This document shows, in pieces, positions 46,495-57,175 of a stretch of DNA of 64,000 bases. The notes under the pieces were generated by a model. The model saw only the letters and a program-made list of their open reading frames with translations, searched no databases and had not been told where the DNA came from. Made by a program: the position numbers and the translations under genes. Source of the DNA: Cristatella mucedo (taxonomy: Eukaryota > Bryozoa > Phylactolaemata > Cristatellidae). The stretch's first letter is position 1, and every line of letters begins with the position of its first letter. Where the stretch lies: NCBI GenBank assembly GCA_009760855.2, contig WPIO01000024.1, positions 137,001 to 201,000 on the forward strand, given 5' to 3'.

Positions 46495-46833
46495 ATGTAA
46501 CCGCGAGGCGAGAGCTGTTCGTCCCCGGTCTCTCTACCGGTAGACTGTGCGATGTAGTGCAGCGGCCGAGGCCGGCGACGGCTGAGCAGGCTGACGAACA
46601 GCCTCACCGGCTGTCGCTAGCACTCGAAACCGTGACGCAGGTGCACGTGACCCACTTTGTTTTCTCGCGTGACCCCATTGCTGGCGCTACCGTGGGGTGA
46701 CTGGTACGGTGTGGATATGCCCAGAGCCGAGAGGCAGCAAGTACGGCTGCCTCGTTCACCCTGCTCCCGAGATGTGGCAATGCGTTAGCGACGCTCGAAG
46801 CTCGTCGGGAGCTGCTCGAGTGCGAAACGTCGG
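46495..46833 (-). pseudogene. probable ITS1 remnant next to 18S fragment
   Basis: A GC-rich block directly abuts the 18S 3' terminus on the side where ITS1 lies in a rDNA unit, and it contrasts with the AT-richer surroundings. ITS1 is not conserved, so the assignment rests on position and composition. Confidence 0.45.
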
Positions 46834-47011
46834 TAATGATCCTTCTGCAGGTTCAACTATCAAAACCTTGACGTGACTTTTACTTACTCTAAGTGAGCAA
46901 GTTTGACCGTCTTCCTGGCCCATCGGCTCACACAAACGTCGTGCAAGGACCAGTCCGAGGTTCTCACTAAACAACTCAATCGGTAGTGACAGGCGGTGTG
47001 TACAAAGGGCT
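46834..47011 (-). pseudogene. 18S rRNA 3'-end fragment (decayed)
   Basis: Read in reverse, the 3' terminus of eukaryotic 18S rRNA is clear: TAATGATCCTTCTGCAGGTT at 46,834-46,853 (one change from the usual CCTTCCGCAGG), then ACTTTTACTT, CACTAAAC-ACTCAATCGGTAG and GGCGGTGTGTACAAAGGGC ending at 47,010. Internal stretches are shortened or substituted, and the rest of the gene is missing. It is therefore an isolated pseudogene fragment, not a working rDNA unit. Confidence 0.88.
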
Positions 47012-47858
47012 GTTACTTGCTTTCTCAGAGCTAATTTAAATTTATTGCAATTACAATTCATAAGCCGTAACAAGATATTGAGCAAAACAGTGCCTTCCTA
47101 CTCTCAGTGTCGGTGTGAAAATATAAAGATTGATGTTGACAAACCTGCGGCTATTTCGCAAACTCTGCTTCATGGCACTATTGATTCTGCGGAGTTCCTT
47201 AATTTTACGGCCGAGGTTCTGCTGATAAAATCGCTCTAGGCATATAATACACTCATCACTGTAATGCTCATGAAAAAATAGTTGGGCACAGGAGATTATG
47301 CACACGACTCAATATACCGCACCGACCAAGTGAATCTTTAATTTCGGTAGTTTTGTTTAAAGACAAACTAAACTACACAATGCCTATTGCAGCACCAAAA
47401 CATTTAAATGTTTGCTCGAAACCTGATGCAGACGAGATGTCTGTTCTAGTCCTGGCTGTTAAAAAAGTCTTTGCTAAGTTCAACCAATGGCACATTGACC
47501 TATTATCTTCGAGCCCAATTCGCGGCCAAGAGAAAGGCAAATACCTCAAGCTCAGCATTACCCTAGTATCGGATCGACCACTCATTCAGCACTTGGTCTT
47601 GGCTGACTACCAAGCCAACGACTTGCACCAGCTTCATCTTGACTCAGCTCCAATAGACCAATAGAACTTCGTTCACATAAAGTTACAAGACACTCTACCA
47701 TCATCTTGCTTGAATTAAACTTGTCGGCAGAACAGGATGAAACTAGTCAGAGTTACTCGGAGTACCAATGTGGTAAATCTAATTACAGTACTGTCAATGC
47801 TGATAGGTCCGGCCTTCAAGCAATGGTGACAGCATTCCTTTGAACCGTGCGGCCTCAG
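47012..47858. other. intergenic with one unassigned open frame
   Basis: A plus-strand frame at 47,353-47,664 (103 codons) with a balanced amino-acid composition could be a gene remnant, but it has no motif I recognise. Confidence 0.3.
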
Positions 47859-49182
47859 AGGTAGTGGCTTGGCATAAAAAAGCTGTTAGTCGGCAAGCCA
47901 TTTCCAGAAAATGTGAACTTACCAGCAACTTCACCACTTCCAGCATCATCCTTACAGTCGATAACTTCGGCTAGGACTTGGCCAAGGCAATCTACAAGGA
48001 ATACGATTTCACAGTCTGTAACTGCCAAACTTAGGCAAGAATTTCGTGTGAGCACGTTGAGCCAGGACATGCACGGGCTGCAGAGATTTCCAGGCTACCT
48101 GTGGTCAGCTTTGGAGTTTCCATCCACGAGGCAACCACTTCGTGTATATCCTCGGCAGAGGATCCATTCAATGATACAAGCTTTTCAGCATTCGGTATCT
48201 CTCTGAAGTCATCACACTCCTTGGCAAGAACTTCGAGACGTTTCAGAAAGGTCTCGTGCTAGTCCAGAAAATCGGGGTCGTCGGCGGAGTCGCTGAGGCT
48301 GCTGACGTATGTGGATTCTTGCTGCACTGACTGGTGAAGCTGCATGGCCAGCCTTTGCAGTTCGAAAGCGCTGACCTCGAGCTGGTCATAGCAGTCCTTG
48401 AGCTTGCTCTCAGATTCATCAAAAGCTTTACTCAGATCACCCACTGCATACTTCTTCTTGGTCTTCAGCTCGGCCAGATGAATAGCACGAGCCGATCCAA
48501 TCGGATGTCCTTGATCAGATTCCTAGGTTGCAGCTGCTCAGACTTGCCATGCACACGCTCGAGCAGATGCTTTATGGTTTCTCGTGCGTCCTTCAAAACA
48601 GTTTATGCTGTCGGTCCCCTTAGCGACTGACGCACCGAAAGTCCTGCGCCCATACGCTGCCTGCAGCAGTCGGTACTCTTGGCTCGCTTGCAGTCGAAGC
48701 ACCAAGATCCAGCGGCTTCCGGTGCTCGGGGCACTGCTTCTGTGCAGCTGCATGCAGCTCTTCGTTCCAGAGCACGAATTGGTTCGACGATGTGGTCACG
48801 TGATGCACATTGTACCCGCAATGGCCCGGTGAGCAGGCTGAGCACAAAAGCCCCTGGTACTGTATGCACCAGAGCTCTGCTGGCTTGTCAAGGTCAACCT
48901 GTGAGCGGAAACTGCACTTTTCAGAATTTCTCACGATTGTGAAACGTCCCACTAACTCAGCGATGCTTTATTGAAATGACGTAGGCGAGTATGCCACGAG
49001 CAGGACAGAGCATGCATGCTCTTTGACCCATATGCTCCGGCAGTATGGTCTGCACAGAGACTGCAGCAGCTGTTCAGGCAGCGAAGCAGGAGGGGTTGCT
49101 CTGCAATTTGTTTGCAGGCGATGCATGATAACAGGAGTTCGTCTACCAATTTAAGTCGGTGCACAGGAAGCTCTTGTGCCAT
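47859..49182 (-). pseudogene. TRIM-like (RING/B-box/coiled-coil) pseudogene
   Basis: Read on the minus strand, the blocks follow TRIM order. A RING-like segment, LLLSCIACKQIAEQPLLLRC, begins near 49,150 and is followed by spaced Cys/His. A B-box-like segment, ELWCIQYQGLLCSACSPGHC, lies at about 48,810-48,870. A second Cys/His segment, QKQCPEHRKPLDL, lies near 48,740. A heptad-rich coiled-coil stretch, KAFDESESKLKDCYDQLEVS, lies at about 48,360-48,430. A C-terminal segment (48,070-47,859) follows and might be filamin-like. Frame changes near 48,955 and 48,620 and stops near 48,258 show that it is broken. It has no introns, which fits either a single-exon TRIM or a retrocopy. TRIMs are usually E3 ubiquitin ligases. 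Confidence 0.65.
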
Positions 49183-49559
49183 GGCTAGCCTTCACAAAGG
49201 ACAATAAAAAAATAAGCCGACAGATCAACTACAAAAGTTTTGTAACAGATACCGATTTTAATAACAAGGAACAAAACATGAAATGCTCTAGGCCAGACCC
49301 ACTTAATCGTGCCAGTAGTAACAGATTGCTTTGATCAGATAACCTATTAGGAGATGTAATTAGACCCTGTTATCTGGATTGCAATTAGGCTATCAGCGGC
49401 TGGGCTTCGTCGGTGCTTTTAAGCTATCTCTTAATTATGCGTAAATATCTACTTCGATTTGAACCTGACAACTCAGTTCGCATAGGTTGTCTAGCAAATT
49501 ATATGCATGCACAGTGGTCGGTGTCGCTTTCGACAGCTGACTAAATTTTAAAAGCTTCA

Positions 49560-49715
49560 TTCAGAAGACTGCTTCTACACCTAGCCATCACGTCCAATCC
49601 CTATCCAAGATTAGGAGTTGTCTTCCGAAGTGGCTTGCAAAAGATTTAACTAGCTCCTTAGTTCTGTCTCGGCTTGATTATTGTAATTCCCTTTTGGCTG
49701 AGCTACCACAGAAAG
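49560..49715 (+). pseudogene. LINE fragment, RT C-terminal region
   Basis: The plus strand reads AKDLTSSLVLSRLDYCNSLL-AELPQ, the LINE block that in L2 copies reads AFVTSRLDFCNSLL. It is closer to family B than to the main L2 family, and it is cut at about 49,715. Confidence 0.7.
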
Positions 49716-49739
49716 CAACTATGTATGTAACTCTGTATT

Positions 49740-50360
49740 CCGTCTGTAACTCCACTAAGTCCTAAAGACTATTGGGTGTTATGCACGAGAGTTCTGCATA
49801 GCGCACTCACAGCCTAAGCAGCTTTCGGTACGCAATCGGTAGCCAACAGATTTCGTCTCAAGAAACGAAGAGAAAGTGGAAGCATAGCAGAGTTAGGAGA
49901 GCAGTTGAGGTAGTGAGTAGCATGGAAGTAGCAGCTCGGGACCGCTGAAAAGGATGAGCCATAGTCGGCAGCAGGTGAGTAGTCGTCGTTGCGTAAGAAT
50001 TGTGGAGGCGAGTTCCACAGTCTAGGACCTGCAGAGCTAAAGCTTCTGTCGCCAACGGTCTTTAAGCGGAGGAATGGAACAGTTAATTTATTGTCCACAT
50101 AGGAACTGAGGGCGCGAACAGGCTGAAACTGGTGCGGCAGTTCAGCTAGGTACGAAGGAGCTAAGCCGTGGCTGGCATTTGTGGGTCAGCTTGAGAACTT
50201 TGCTGTGTATCCGTTGCTCAACCGGCATCCATCCTAGCTCTTTTAGCAAACGAGACACGTGCTCAAACATCTGGGATTTGAAGACTAGTCATGCAGCCAT
50301 ATTCATAGTCAACTAGGCCACTGCAGGTGACTATGAATATGGCTGCATGGCTAGTCTTAC
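49740..50360 (-). pseudogene. LINE family B fragment, ORF2 C-terminus and 3' end
   Basis: On the minus strand the reading gives KTVGDRSFSSAGPRLWNSPP, QFLRNDDYSPAADYGSSF and the family B 3' part, with further upstream pieces (GWMPVEQRIHSKVLKLTHKC) to about 50,270. It faces the plus-strand fragment at 49,560-49,715. Confidence 0.8.
50281..50358. repeat. 31 bp inverted repeat with 16-base loop
   Basis: 50,281-50,311 and 50,328-50,358 are complementary at 30 of 31 positions (AAGACTAGTCATGCAGCC... versus its reverse). Confidence 0.93.
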
Positions 50361-50510
50361 ACAGATACACAGAGCAGCCACCAGACATAAGAGTCTATAG
50401 TTCAATGCAGCTTTGATGACAGAGGGGATTCGTGTGGATGGGAGTCAGGGGCAAGGACCAAGGAAAACAGCTGCAAGAGATTAAAAAACAAAAACTGCTA
50501 CAGCAAAAAC

Positions 50511-50668
50511 ACAATTCATTTGCATAGCGCCCCAAAAGACCGCAATCTCTATTCAGGCGGTTCACATATGCCATGGGGTTCAAGACCGAGGCCTCAGCCA
50601 TCTAATACATTCATTCACATTGAACTCAGTCGAGACGAGCACCTTCACCACTGGGCCAAACCAGCAAC
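50511..50668 (-). repeat. SINE family A copy, diverged
   Basis: Tail AATTCATTTGCATAGCGCCC with AATCTCTATTCAGGCGGTTC and head CTGGGCCAAACCAGC; a short extra stretch sits in the middle (about 50,600-50,630). Confidence 0.8.
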
Positions 50669-50879
50669 TTATGTGCTCCAAGCACAACACAGAACGCACG
50701 GACACAGCAAATGCTGCTAGGAAGGTGTTCAGCAGCTTCTTTTGTCACATTGTAAGTCGATGGGTTGTATTTTGGTATTTGGTGAGTGGGAATTGAAGGC
50801 AAGGGCAGTGACAGATTTGTGGCTGCTTCAAAGAGCAGCTAAAGACCCGAGTAAAGGATATTCTGATTCAATAGAATTC

Positions 50880-51410
50880 ATGAGAAGTAAATGCCAGAGA
50901 CAGGTCAGTCGGAGCAATAGAATGGGGCACATTGAAGGGAGTTGGAGGAATTTGAGGTCGACACACTGTTTGATGGGAAGCCAGTGCGCGTCAGTGAGAA
51001 GGGGTGTAATCTGGCGCTTTCGACATTGCCATAGACATGTCTAGCTGCTGAGTGTTGCACCAACTGCCTAATTGGATAAGCCAAAATATCTGTCAGTGGA
51101 GAGTCACAGTGGTCAAGACCGGATGTCACACATACATGGAAAAGCTTGCCTATGCTACCCTTGTCTAGCAAAGCCAAATTTTTACAATGCAGTGTAGATT
51201 AAAGCCAATTTTGAGGCGACCGTAACCGCCGTACTACACAGGCACGAATGACGTAAATATCGCGAGGTAAAGAAGCTCTGTCGGGCTTTGCAAATGCACG
51301 GAACAGCTTGGTATTTGCTATTTGGTATTTGCCAGAATTTGCCTGGCAAAGAAGCAGAAAGTAGGCAGACTTGACTGTAAATATCATGTTGCCATTTAGC
51401 TACAGGTCGC
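50880..51410 (-). pseudogene. L2 LINE fragment, ORF2 C-terminal region
   Basis: The minus-strand frame at 50,905-51,177 reads GLDHCDSPLTDILA-YPIRQLVQHSAARHVYG, equivalent to SRLDFCNSLLTGLPACAIRR and LVQNSAARLVC. Upstream blocks are frameshifted. Confidence 0.75.
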
Positions 51411-51679
51411 GGTGCAGAGCGAGAGATGGGTGTGACAGTAATACGTGCTTACCAGCGGTATAAATCCTGGGGCTCAAGACACGATTACAAATGGCCCGAC
51501 AAATTTGCTTCGACTTGTAGTGCAAGTAACATGTAGACTCTATGTAAGTCAAAATTCCTCCTGATGGCTACACATATGGTGGTGATGACTAAGAACTGAT
51601 TCATAAAGCCTTTGTAAACCCACAGCTAGACTAAATTTGTTCTTTATTGTGTAAGCCATATGTGTGATATGTGTGAAAC

Positions 51680-52105
51680 CTATACATCCATTGCACCAGT
51701 CGCTTTTCGGAATCAAATCGTTTACCTATATACCTCGTGCGAACCTTGAATCCTTTGGAGATTGTGCCTTTAGTTTGTATGCTCCCAAAACCTGGAAATC
51801 ACTTCCAACTTGCGTAACGACATCCCCTGACTGGACTACATTTAAAAAGAAATTAAAAAATTTATTTATCACACCATTTAGTGGGTAATTTAAGTGCTTA
51901 TGCATGCTGACACTGTGCATGCTGCCACTAACCATATTTGCATGCTGACCCTGTGCATGTCACCCCTAACCATGTTATGGTTGTTGTCATTTAACATGCT
52001 GCTACTAACCATTCGATCGTGCTTCCTTTGCAGCAAACGTAAAATGCCTAGAACAAAGATTGAGTTCTCTGAGGGTGCTATATCAAATGCATTATTATTA
52101 TTATT
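51680..52105 (+). pseudogene. L2 LINE fragment, ORF2 end and 3' tail
   Basis: Gives ESFGDCAFSLYAPKTWKSLP and TTFKKKLKNLFITPFSG, then 3' untranslated sequence ending CTAGAACAAAGATTGAGTTC plus ATT repeats (52,050-52,105). Dead and strongly truncated. Confidence 0.88.
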
Positions 52106-52162
52106 AACCATGAAAGTGATGTGCATGCATATATCAAGTATAATATATTTATGCTTGAAGAA

Positions 52163-52216
52163 CCGGAAAAATATTAGCCGACTCTAAAGCGTTGCTTATA
52201 TAGCAACAGAAGAGCC
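52163..52216 (-). repeat. SINE family B 3' end scrap
   Basis: The reversed end TATATAGCAACAGAAGAGCC with AATATTAGCCGACTC matches the family B terminus at 60,480-60,530 and 59,240-59,295. Confidence 0.6.
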
Positions 52217-52237
52217 TAAGTGTACAATAATAATGAT

Positions 52238-53040
52238 GCTAACCATAATAATAATAATGAATTAGATTTATATAGCATCCTAAAATAACATGATCTCTTT
52301 CTAAGCACTTGACATGTGCTGTACAGAGCATGTCAACATAATCTCTTTCTAAGCACTTGACATGTGCTGTACAAAAGCATGTCCATATTGTTAGTGAAAA
52401 CATACGCAGTGTCAACATGCACAAAAGGCTGAGTGGCAGCAAGTACAGTGTGAGCAAGCATTATCACATACAAAAATTACAAACTCCTTCAAATGCTGTG
52501 AGGTGATTTTACCTTTTTTTACTAGTAATAGTAATACTACATTTACATGGTGCCATCAGATAACTGAATCTCTTTTTTGACATATTACAGATGCTGTATA
52601 AAAAGTATTACCAAAATAGTGGTAGTAACATCCGAAAGCAGCAGACACTCTGTAAGCGATTAGATGCACACGAGAGACGAATCACAAAGACCCACTAAAT
52701 GCTGTAATAAACAGGTGCATTTTAAGCTTCGTTTTAAATGTCGTCATGTCAGGGGACGTTGTGACGTGCATCGGTAGTGAGTTCCAGGCTTTGGGAGCAT
52801 AGGAACTAGAAGCCATCTTTAACGATTTTGAGGTTTATATGAGGTATGCCTAAGCGAATCGAGTCAGAACAGCGGGTACGACTTTTCGCCTGGTGGAGTA
52901 GTTCTGATAGGTATGCTGGAGCCAGAGAATGAAGGGACCTAAAAGTAAGTGACAGAGCTTTGAAGTCGACAGCTGCTTGGTTGGGAGCCAGTGCAGGTTG
53001 GCGAGTAGTGATGTGATGTGGCAACTTCGTAGCTTGCGAC
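52238..53040 (-). pseudogene. L2 LINE fragments, 3' tail to ORF2 C-terminus
   Basis: Starts with a reversed L2 tail containing a duplicated 45-base block (about 52,280-52,325 and 52,332-52,376). It continues through the reversed GDRAF/AWNSLP region (about 52,740-52,830) and the RSCHITSLLANLHWLPTKQ region near 52,970-53,040. Confidence 0.8.
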
Positions 53041-53260
53041 AGACGAGCCTCTTAAATCTCGTCAAGTCAGGGGCTGTCATGACGTCAGTCGGAACTGAGT
53101 TCCAGACTTTAGGAGTATGCGAGCTAAAGACACGGTCTCCAAAGGGTTCAGGGTTTGCAGTAGGCAGGGCTAAACGGTTGGAGTCAGGGTCACATCGGGT
53201 GATACGATGCTTAGCCTGGTCGGGGAGGAGCACTGATATGTAGACTGTAGCAACAGGACG
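53041..53260 (-). pseudogene. second L2 fragment joined to the previous one
   Basis: On the minus strand the frame reads PFGDRVFSSHTPKVWNSVPT-DV and APDLTRFK, the ORF2 end, and then jumps to LVCRKLRSCHIT, an earlier ORF2 block. The order shows two same-direction fragments fused head to tail. Confidence 0.78.
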
Positions 53261-53338
53261 AGACCTAAGCGAACCAGTAAGATAGTGACGTGGCCGGACA
53301 CCAATTCACCAACGGCTGCTGCGACTGCCACGGACAGA

Positions 53339-53400
53339 AGCTTGTATGAAGCGCCTAGAGAGAGATTAAGTTCTCAGTGAATTGTTATTATTATTATTAT
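53339..53400 (+). repeat. L2/SINE tail scrap
   Basis: GAAGCGCCTAGAGAGAGATT and AAGTTCTCAGTGAATTG followed by ATT repeats. Confidence 0.7.
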
Positions 53401-53834
53401 TGTATATTAAGCCGCATTTATTTATTATTATTATTATTGTATGACTAAGCCGCATTTATAAGTACAACTCTTTCCGTGACCGGAAGCGCCTGTATTGCAG
53501 ACCACTTCCGTCCGACCTTCGCATTGTTCCCAGTTCCGACTTCCGGGCTGGCAGTCGGCGATTGGCCTAGGCTCGAATTAAGCGCGCGGACGTTCGTAAA
53601 ACCTTGCATTTTTTTAAATAAGTAAAAACAATTCGAGAAATAAAAGATTTTACTTCTCATCCGTACGCTCAATTCTAGCCTCGACAGCAGCCGTCTCATG
53701 AATGATCAAAACACTCCTCGAGCGTACTCCACCTAGTGTGGGAACTACTCCGCTTCGTTCTTTTACCGAGATCGCACTCATCGTAGATTTCGGTAGATTG
53801 GGGTAATTCGTCAAACCCTCCTGGCCGCCCTTTT
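53401..53834. other. intergenic; foldback at its right end
   Basis: An ATT-rich stretch to 53,440, then no recognisable gene. From 53,797 the sequence forms the outer part of a hairpin with 53,835-53,880. Confidence 0.4.
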
Positions 53835-54085
53835 AGGGGGTTCGTCGAATTGCCGAAATCCACCGAAATCCACTCTAATTAGGCTAGCAATGACCAGACG
53901 TAAGCGTCGCCGAGCTCAAATTTTTCGCTGATATTGTAGTACACGTTCGAATGTATCTGTCCACCAAATTTCATGTTGCTTCGAGCGCAGGCGCACTTAT
54001 GCCAATGAGCTTTGACGCCGGACGCCTGTACCGTAATCCACCACAATCAACCGCAATCCATTCTAGTTCCGGTCAAATCTACCAC
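53835..54085 (+). repeat. left terminal inverted repeat of satellite element
   Basis: About 250 bases that match the reverse complement of 56,098-56,348 at roughly 80 percent by eye. Shared words include CACTCTAATTAGGCTA, AGTACACGTTCGAAT, GTCCACCAAATTTCA and GAGCTTTGAC. Confidence 0.85.
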
Positions 54086-54198
54086 AAATCAGCTTCGCAC
54101 AGCTCCAAAAAGTTCGGAATATCAAACTACGCTTCACGTACAATGTACCCAGAAACTATCGCGCGATTCCGCTCGCGCGTTCCCACGAAATCCGCTGA

Positions 54199-56090
54199 AA
54201 TAAAATTGCAGTGGCCCAGGCCAATACCACAATCCACTGCATTCCAATATGCAACGAAAGAAATTCGGATCAAAAAGCTCCTCTTTTGATTGCATATGAG
54301 AGCAGACTCAGCGAAAATTCCATTTACAAAATTTCGTTCGAATTGGCACGGCCGTTCTCGTGCAATGCACTGCAATCGACTGCAGTGGCACGGGCCAATG
54401 CCGCAATCCACTTCAATCCACCAAATCCACCGCATAAAAAAATCAAAATACATTGCGCCGAACTCCAGTTTCTATTGCATATTAAAGTACACCGTGCTGT
54501 GTGCACAACCGCGTAAAATAAAATAAACTGTGCATTCTCGCACTGTGGCAATGGGCGGCAATCGCCTGAAATGACATGGAAAACTACCACGATCCACTCT
54601 ATTCCACTGCAAGTCATCTTCAAATCGCCATCGCGAAGCTCTAATTGACATTGCGTATAGGACTAGACTCAGTTAAAAATGCATTCAAAAAATTTCGCTC
54701 CATTGTGCTCACGCTTTCTCATGCAATGAATGGCATTCGACTGCAACGACCCGGTCCCATACCGAAATCCACCTCAATCCGCCGAAATCCGTTGCAACCC
54801 GCCACACAGCGAACAGAGCGCGTACACTAGAAGCTCTAATTATGATTGCACGCTGCTCTACTCTTCGCTTATTGTGTACTCGCATAACTTCACTGTAATT
54901 GCCTCGGCCATTCTGCAGCAATGCACCGCAATCGACTGCAACTGCCCGGGCCAGTACGTCGATGTACCGCAACCCGCCGAAAAACGACCAGAAAACGTAC
55001 ACTTTAACTCTAATAGTGATTGCACGTTGCTCTAATTTTGGTTATTGTGTAATCCCATAATTTCACTACAATCGCCTCGATCATTCGGCAGCAATGCGCT
55101 GCAATCGACTGCAATGGCCAGGACCGATACCTCAATTTACAGCAATCTGATGCAAAATGACCTGAAGTCCTTTTTGAAATGCTCCAACTTTTAATGCACG
55201 GTACAAAGCACACTGGTTAAAGTCAATCACATCATTTTAAGCAATTGTGCTCGCACAATCTCGGGCAATGCATGGCAATCTATGGCAACGGCTCGGCTCG
55301 AAGAAGCAATTCACTACAATCCGTGGCAACTCCACACTAAATTGGCTGCACGAAGTGCCGATTGTCATCGCATTACACATTTGTTTGTGCTAAAAGTGAA
55401 GTCGCAGGACTTTAAAGCTAGTTTCGACGTTAATTGTCAACAATGCACGACAATCGACAGCAATGGCAGGGATCAATACCGAAATTCGTGGCAATTTGAC
55501 GAGAAATCGGCTGCATCAAGCTCCAATTCTCATTCCTCGCAACATCTCACTGCTCGAGCACATACTTTCAATCCTTTTAACCAGCTCTGACCGTTTAATC
55601 TTGGGCAATGCATGGTAATCGACGGCAATGGCACGGGCAAATACGGCAATCCATTATGGTCCATCGCAAATCACTGGAAAGTGACTGGGCCAAGATAAAA
55701 TATATCTTACCTGTCGCAGCCCACTGTGTTGAAAGTGCAATCAAATCTTTTCGGCCAATCGCGCACGCACAATCGCGAGCAATGAACGGCAATCGACAGC
55801 AATGTCCTGGGCCAATACCCCAGTTCCCGGCGAATTGAAGAGAAATTAGCAGCGCGGAAGCCTCAATTGTCATTACACTGTGTCCAAAAAAAACCATGGA
55901 TTTTTCAAGATGCTTCGTTAACTGTCAGCAATGCACGACAATCGACAGCATTGCGGTAAAGGGGCCGATGGCGAAATCCGTGGAAAACTGAGAAGATTAA
56001 ACTGTAGTTAAACTGTAGCGCTGCCATTCCAAGTAGCATATCTGTGTTCGTGCATAATGTTCACCCACTGTGCGCGTTCAATCGATGGCA
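54199..56090 (+). repeat. satellite array, about twelve 171 bp units
   Basis: A GCAATCGACTGCAATGG-type anchor recurs at about 54,199, 54,371, 54,557, 54,732, 54,928, 55,100, 55,274, 55,449, 55,614, 55,788, 55,937 and 56,078. The mean spacing is 171 bp (range about 141-196). Each unit also carries AATCCRCC/GAAATCC words and an AT-rich part with TGATTGCACG. Units are diverged, so this is an old array. It contains no gene; open frames in it are short. Confidence 0.85.
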
Positions 56091-56097
56091 ACGCACG

Positions 56098-56348
56098 TAT
56101 GGATGGCGGATTTGACGGGAACTAGAATGAATTGAGGTGTATTTCGGTAGATTGAGGTGGATTTCGGTACAGGCGTCGGAGTCAAAGCTCGTTTGCATAA
56201 GTGCGCGTGAACGCTGCAACCTGAAATTTGGTGGACTGATCAATTCGAACGTGTACTAGAAAAACCATTGCAAACTTTGAGCTCGTCACAGCTTAACTCT
56301 GGTCGTTGTTAGCCTAATTAGAGTGGATTGCGGTCATTCGTCGAACCC
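56098..56348 (-). repeat. right terminal inverted repeat of satellite element
   Basis: Reverse complement of the repeat at 53,835-54,085. It ends about ten bases from the inner edge of the right arm of the giant inverted repeat. Confidence 0.85.
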
Positions 56349-56939
56349 ACTTTTTGGCGTCCGTCTGCGTCGCCTATGTACTAATGCAGCCGTCGTCGCG
56401 TCCACTTTGGGCGCGTGCGCCATGCGTCGCTCTCTTCGCCGCGCCACCGCTTGCGCGCGCGAGCACCTACAAGTGGTGACGTTGACTCGACACGCAACCT
56501 TACTCAACCGAGATAAATTTGCTTGCTAAATTTACCGCGTCTGTGCGGTTAGATTTACTAGTTACTATACTATTAACTTGCTTATATATTTGATACTACA
56601 GATTAAAAAGCAACAGTTAATATAAAGGCTCGGCTTCAGAAGAGAGCGACATTAACCGCAAGTGTAAGTCCGCTTGGCAAAAACGCCATGAACAGGCGCA
56701 GCCGGATGCTGCCGCTATAAATGGAACGCGGTCGATTGTGACGAGCTGCGGGCAGTAAACTCGGCCCTGCATGACCGCTCCAGCTCAGGAGGCTGATGCA
56801 GGAGTGGGTGTCAAAGCTTTAAAGACTGAAACTACTAAAGTAAATGAGACAGCAGCTAAAACTGAAGAGAAAATGCAAGTAGACTGTCCGCCATTATAAC
56901 AGCCAGAACACGCTGCAACGAACGCTATCGAGTTTCACG

Positions 56940-57175
56940 AACGTAATGATAATAATAATAAAAATAATAATAACAATGCATTTGTTATAAGTCCTACAGC
57001 GAGCTTAAATCTCTTTCCAGGCACTTTTCATTCACTGTAAAGGAAGCATGATCGAGTGGCTAGCGGCTGCATGCTCAATGAACAACAACCATGACATGGT
57101 TAGACGTGGCATGCACAGGGTCAGCATGCAATTATGGTTAGAGGCAGCATGTATGGCGGTTAAGCGCATATAATG
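56940..57175 (-). repeat. L2 LINE 3' fragment inside right-arm transposase
   Basis: AAT-rich start, ATGCATTTGTTATAAGTCCT, then CTCTTTCCAGGCACTTTTCA and reversed L2 3' untranslated sequence (GACATGGTTAGACGTGGCAT). The left arm is uninterrupted at the matching place (about 36,750-36,790). Confidence 0.82.

Noticed and set aside
47353..47664. A 103-codon plus-strand open frame as a gene
   Set aside because: The composition is plausible, but no motif, splice signals or paralogue in the window supports it; left as unassigned.
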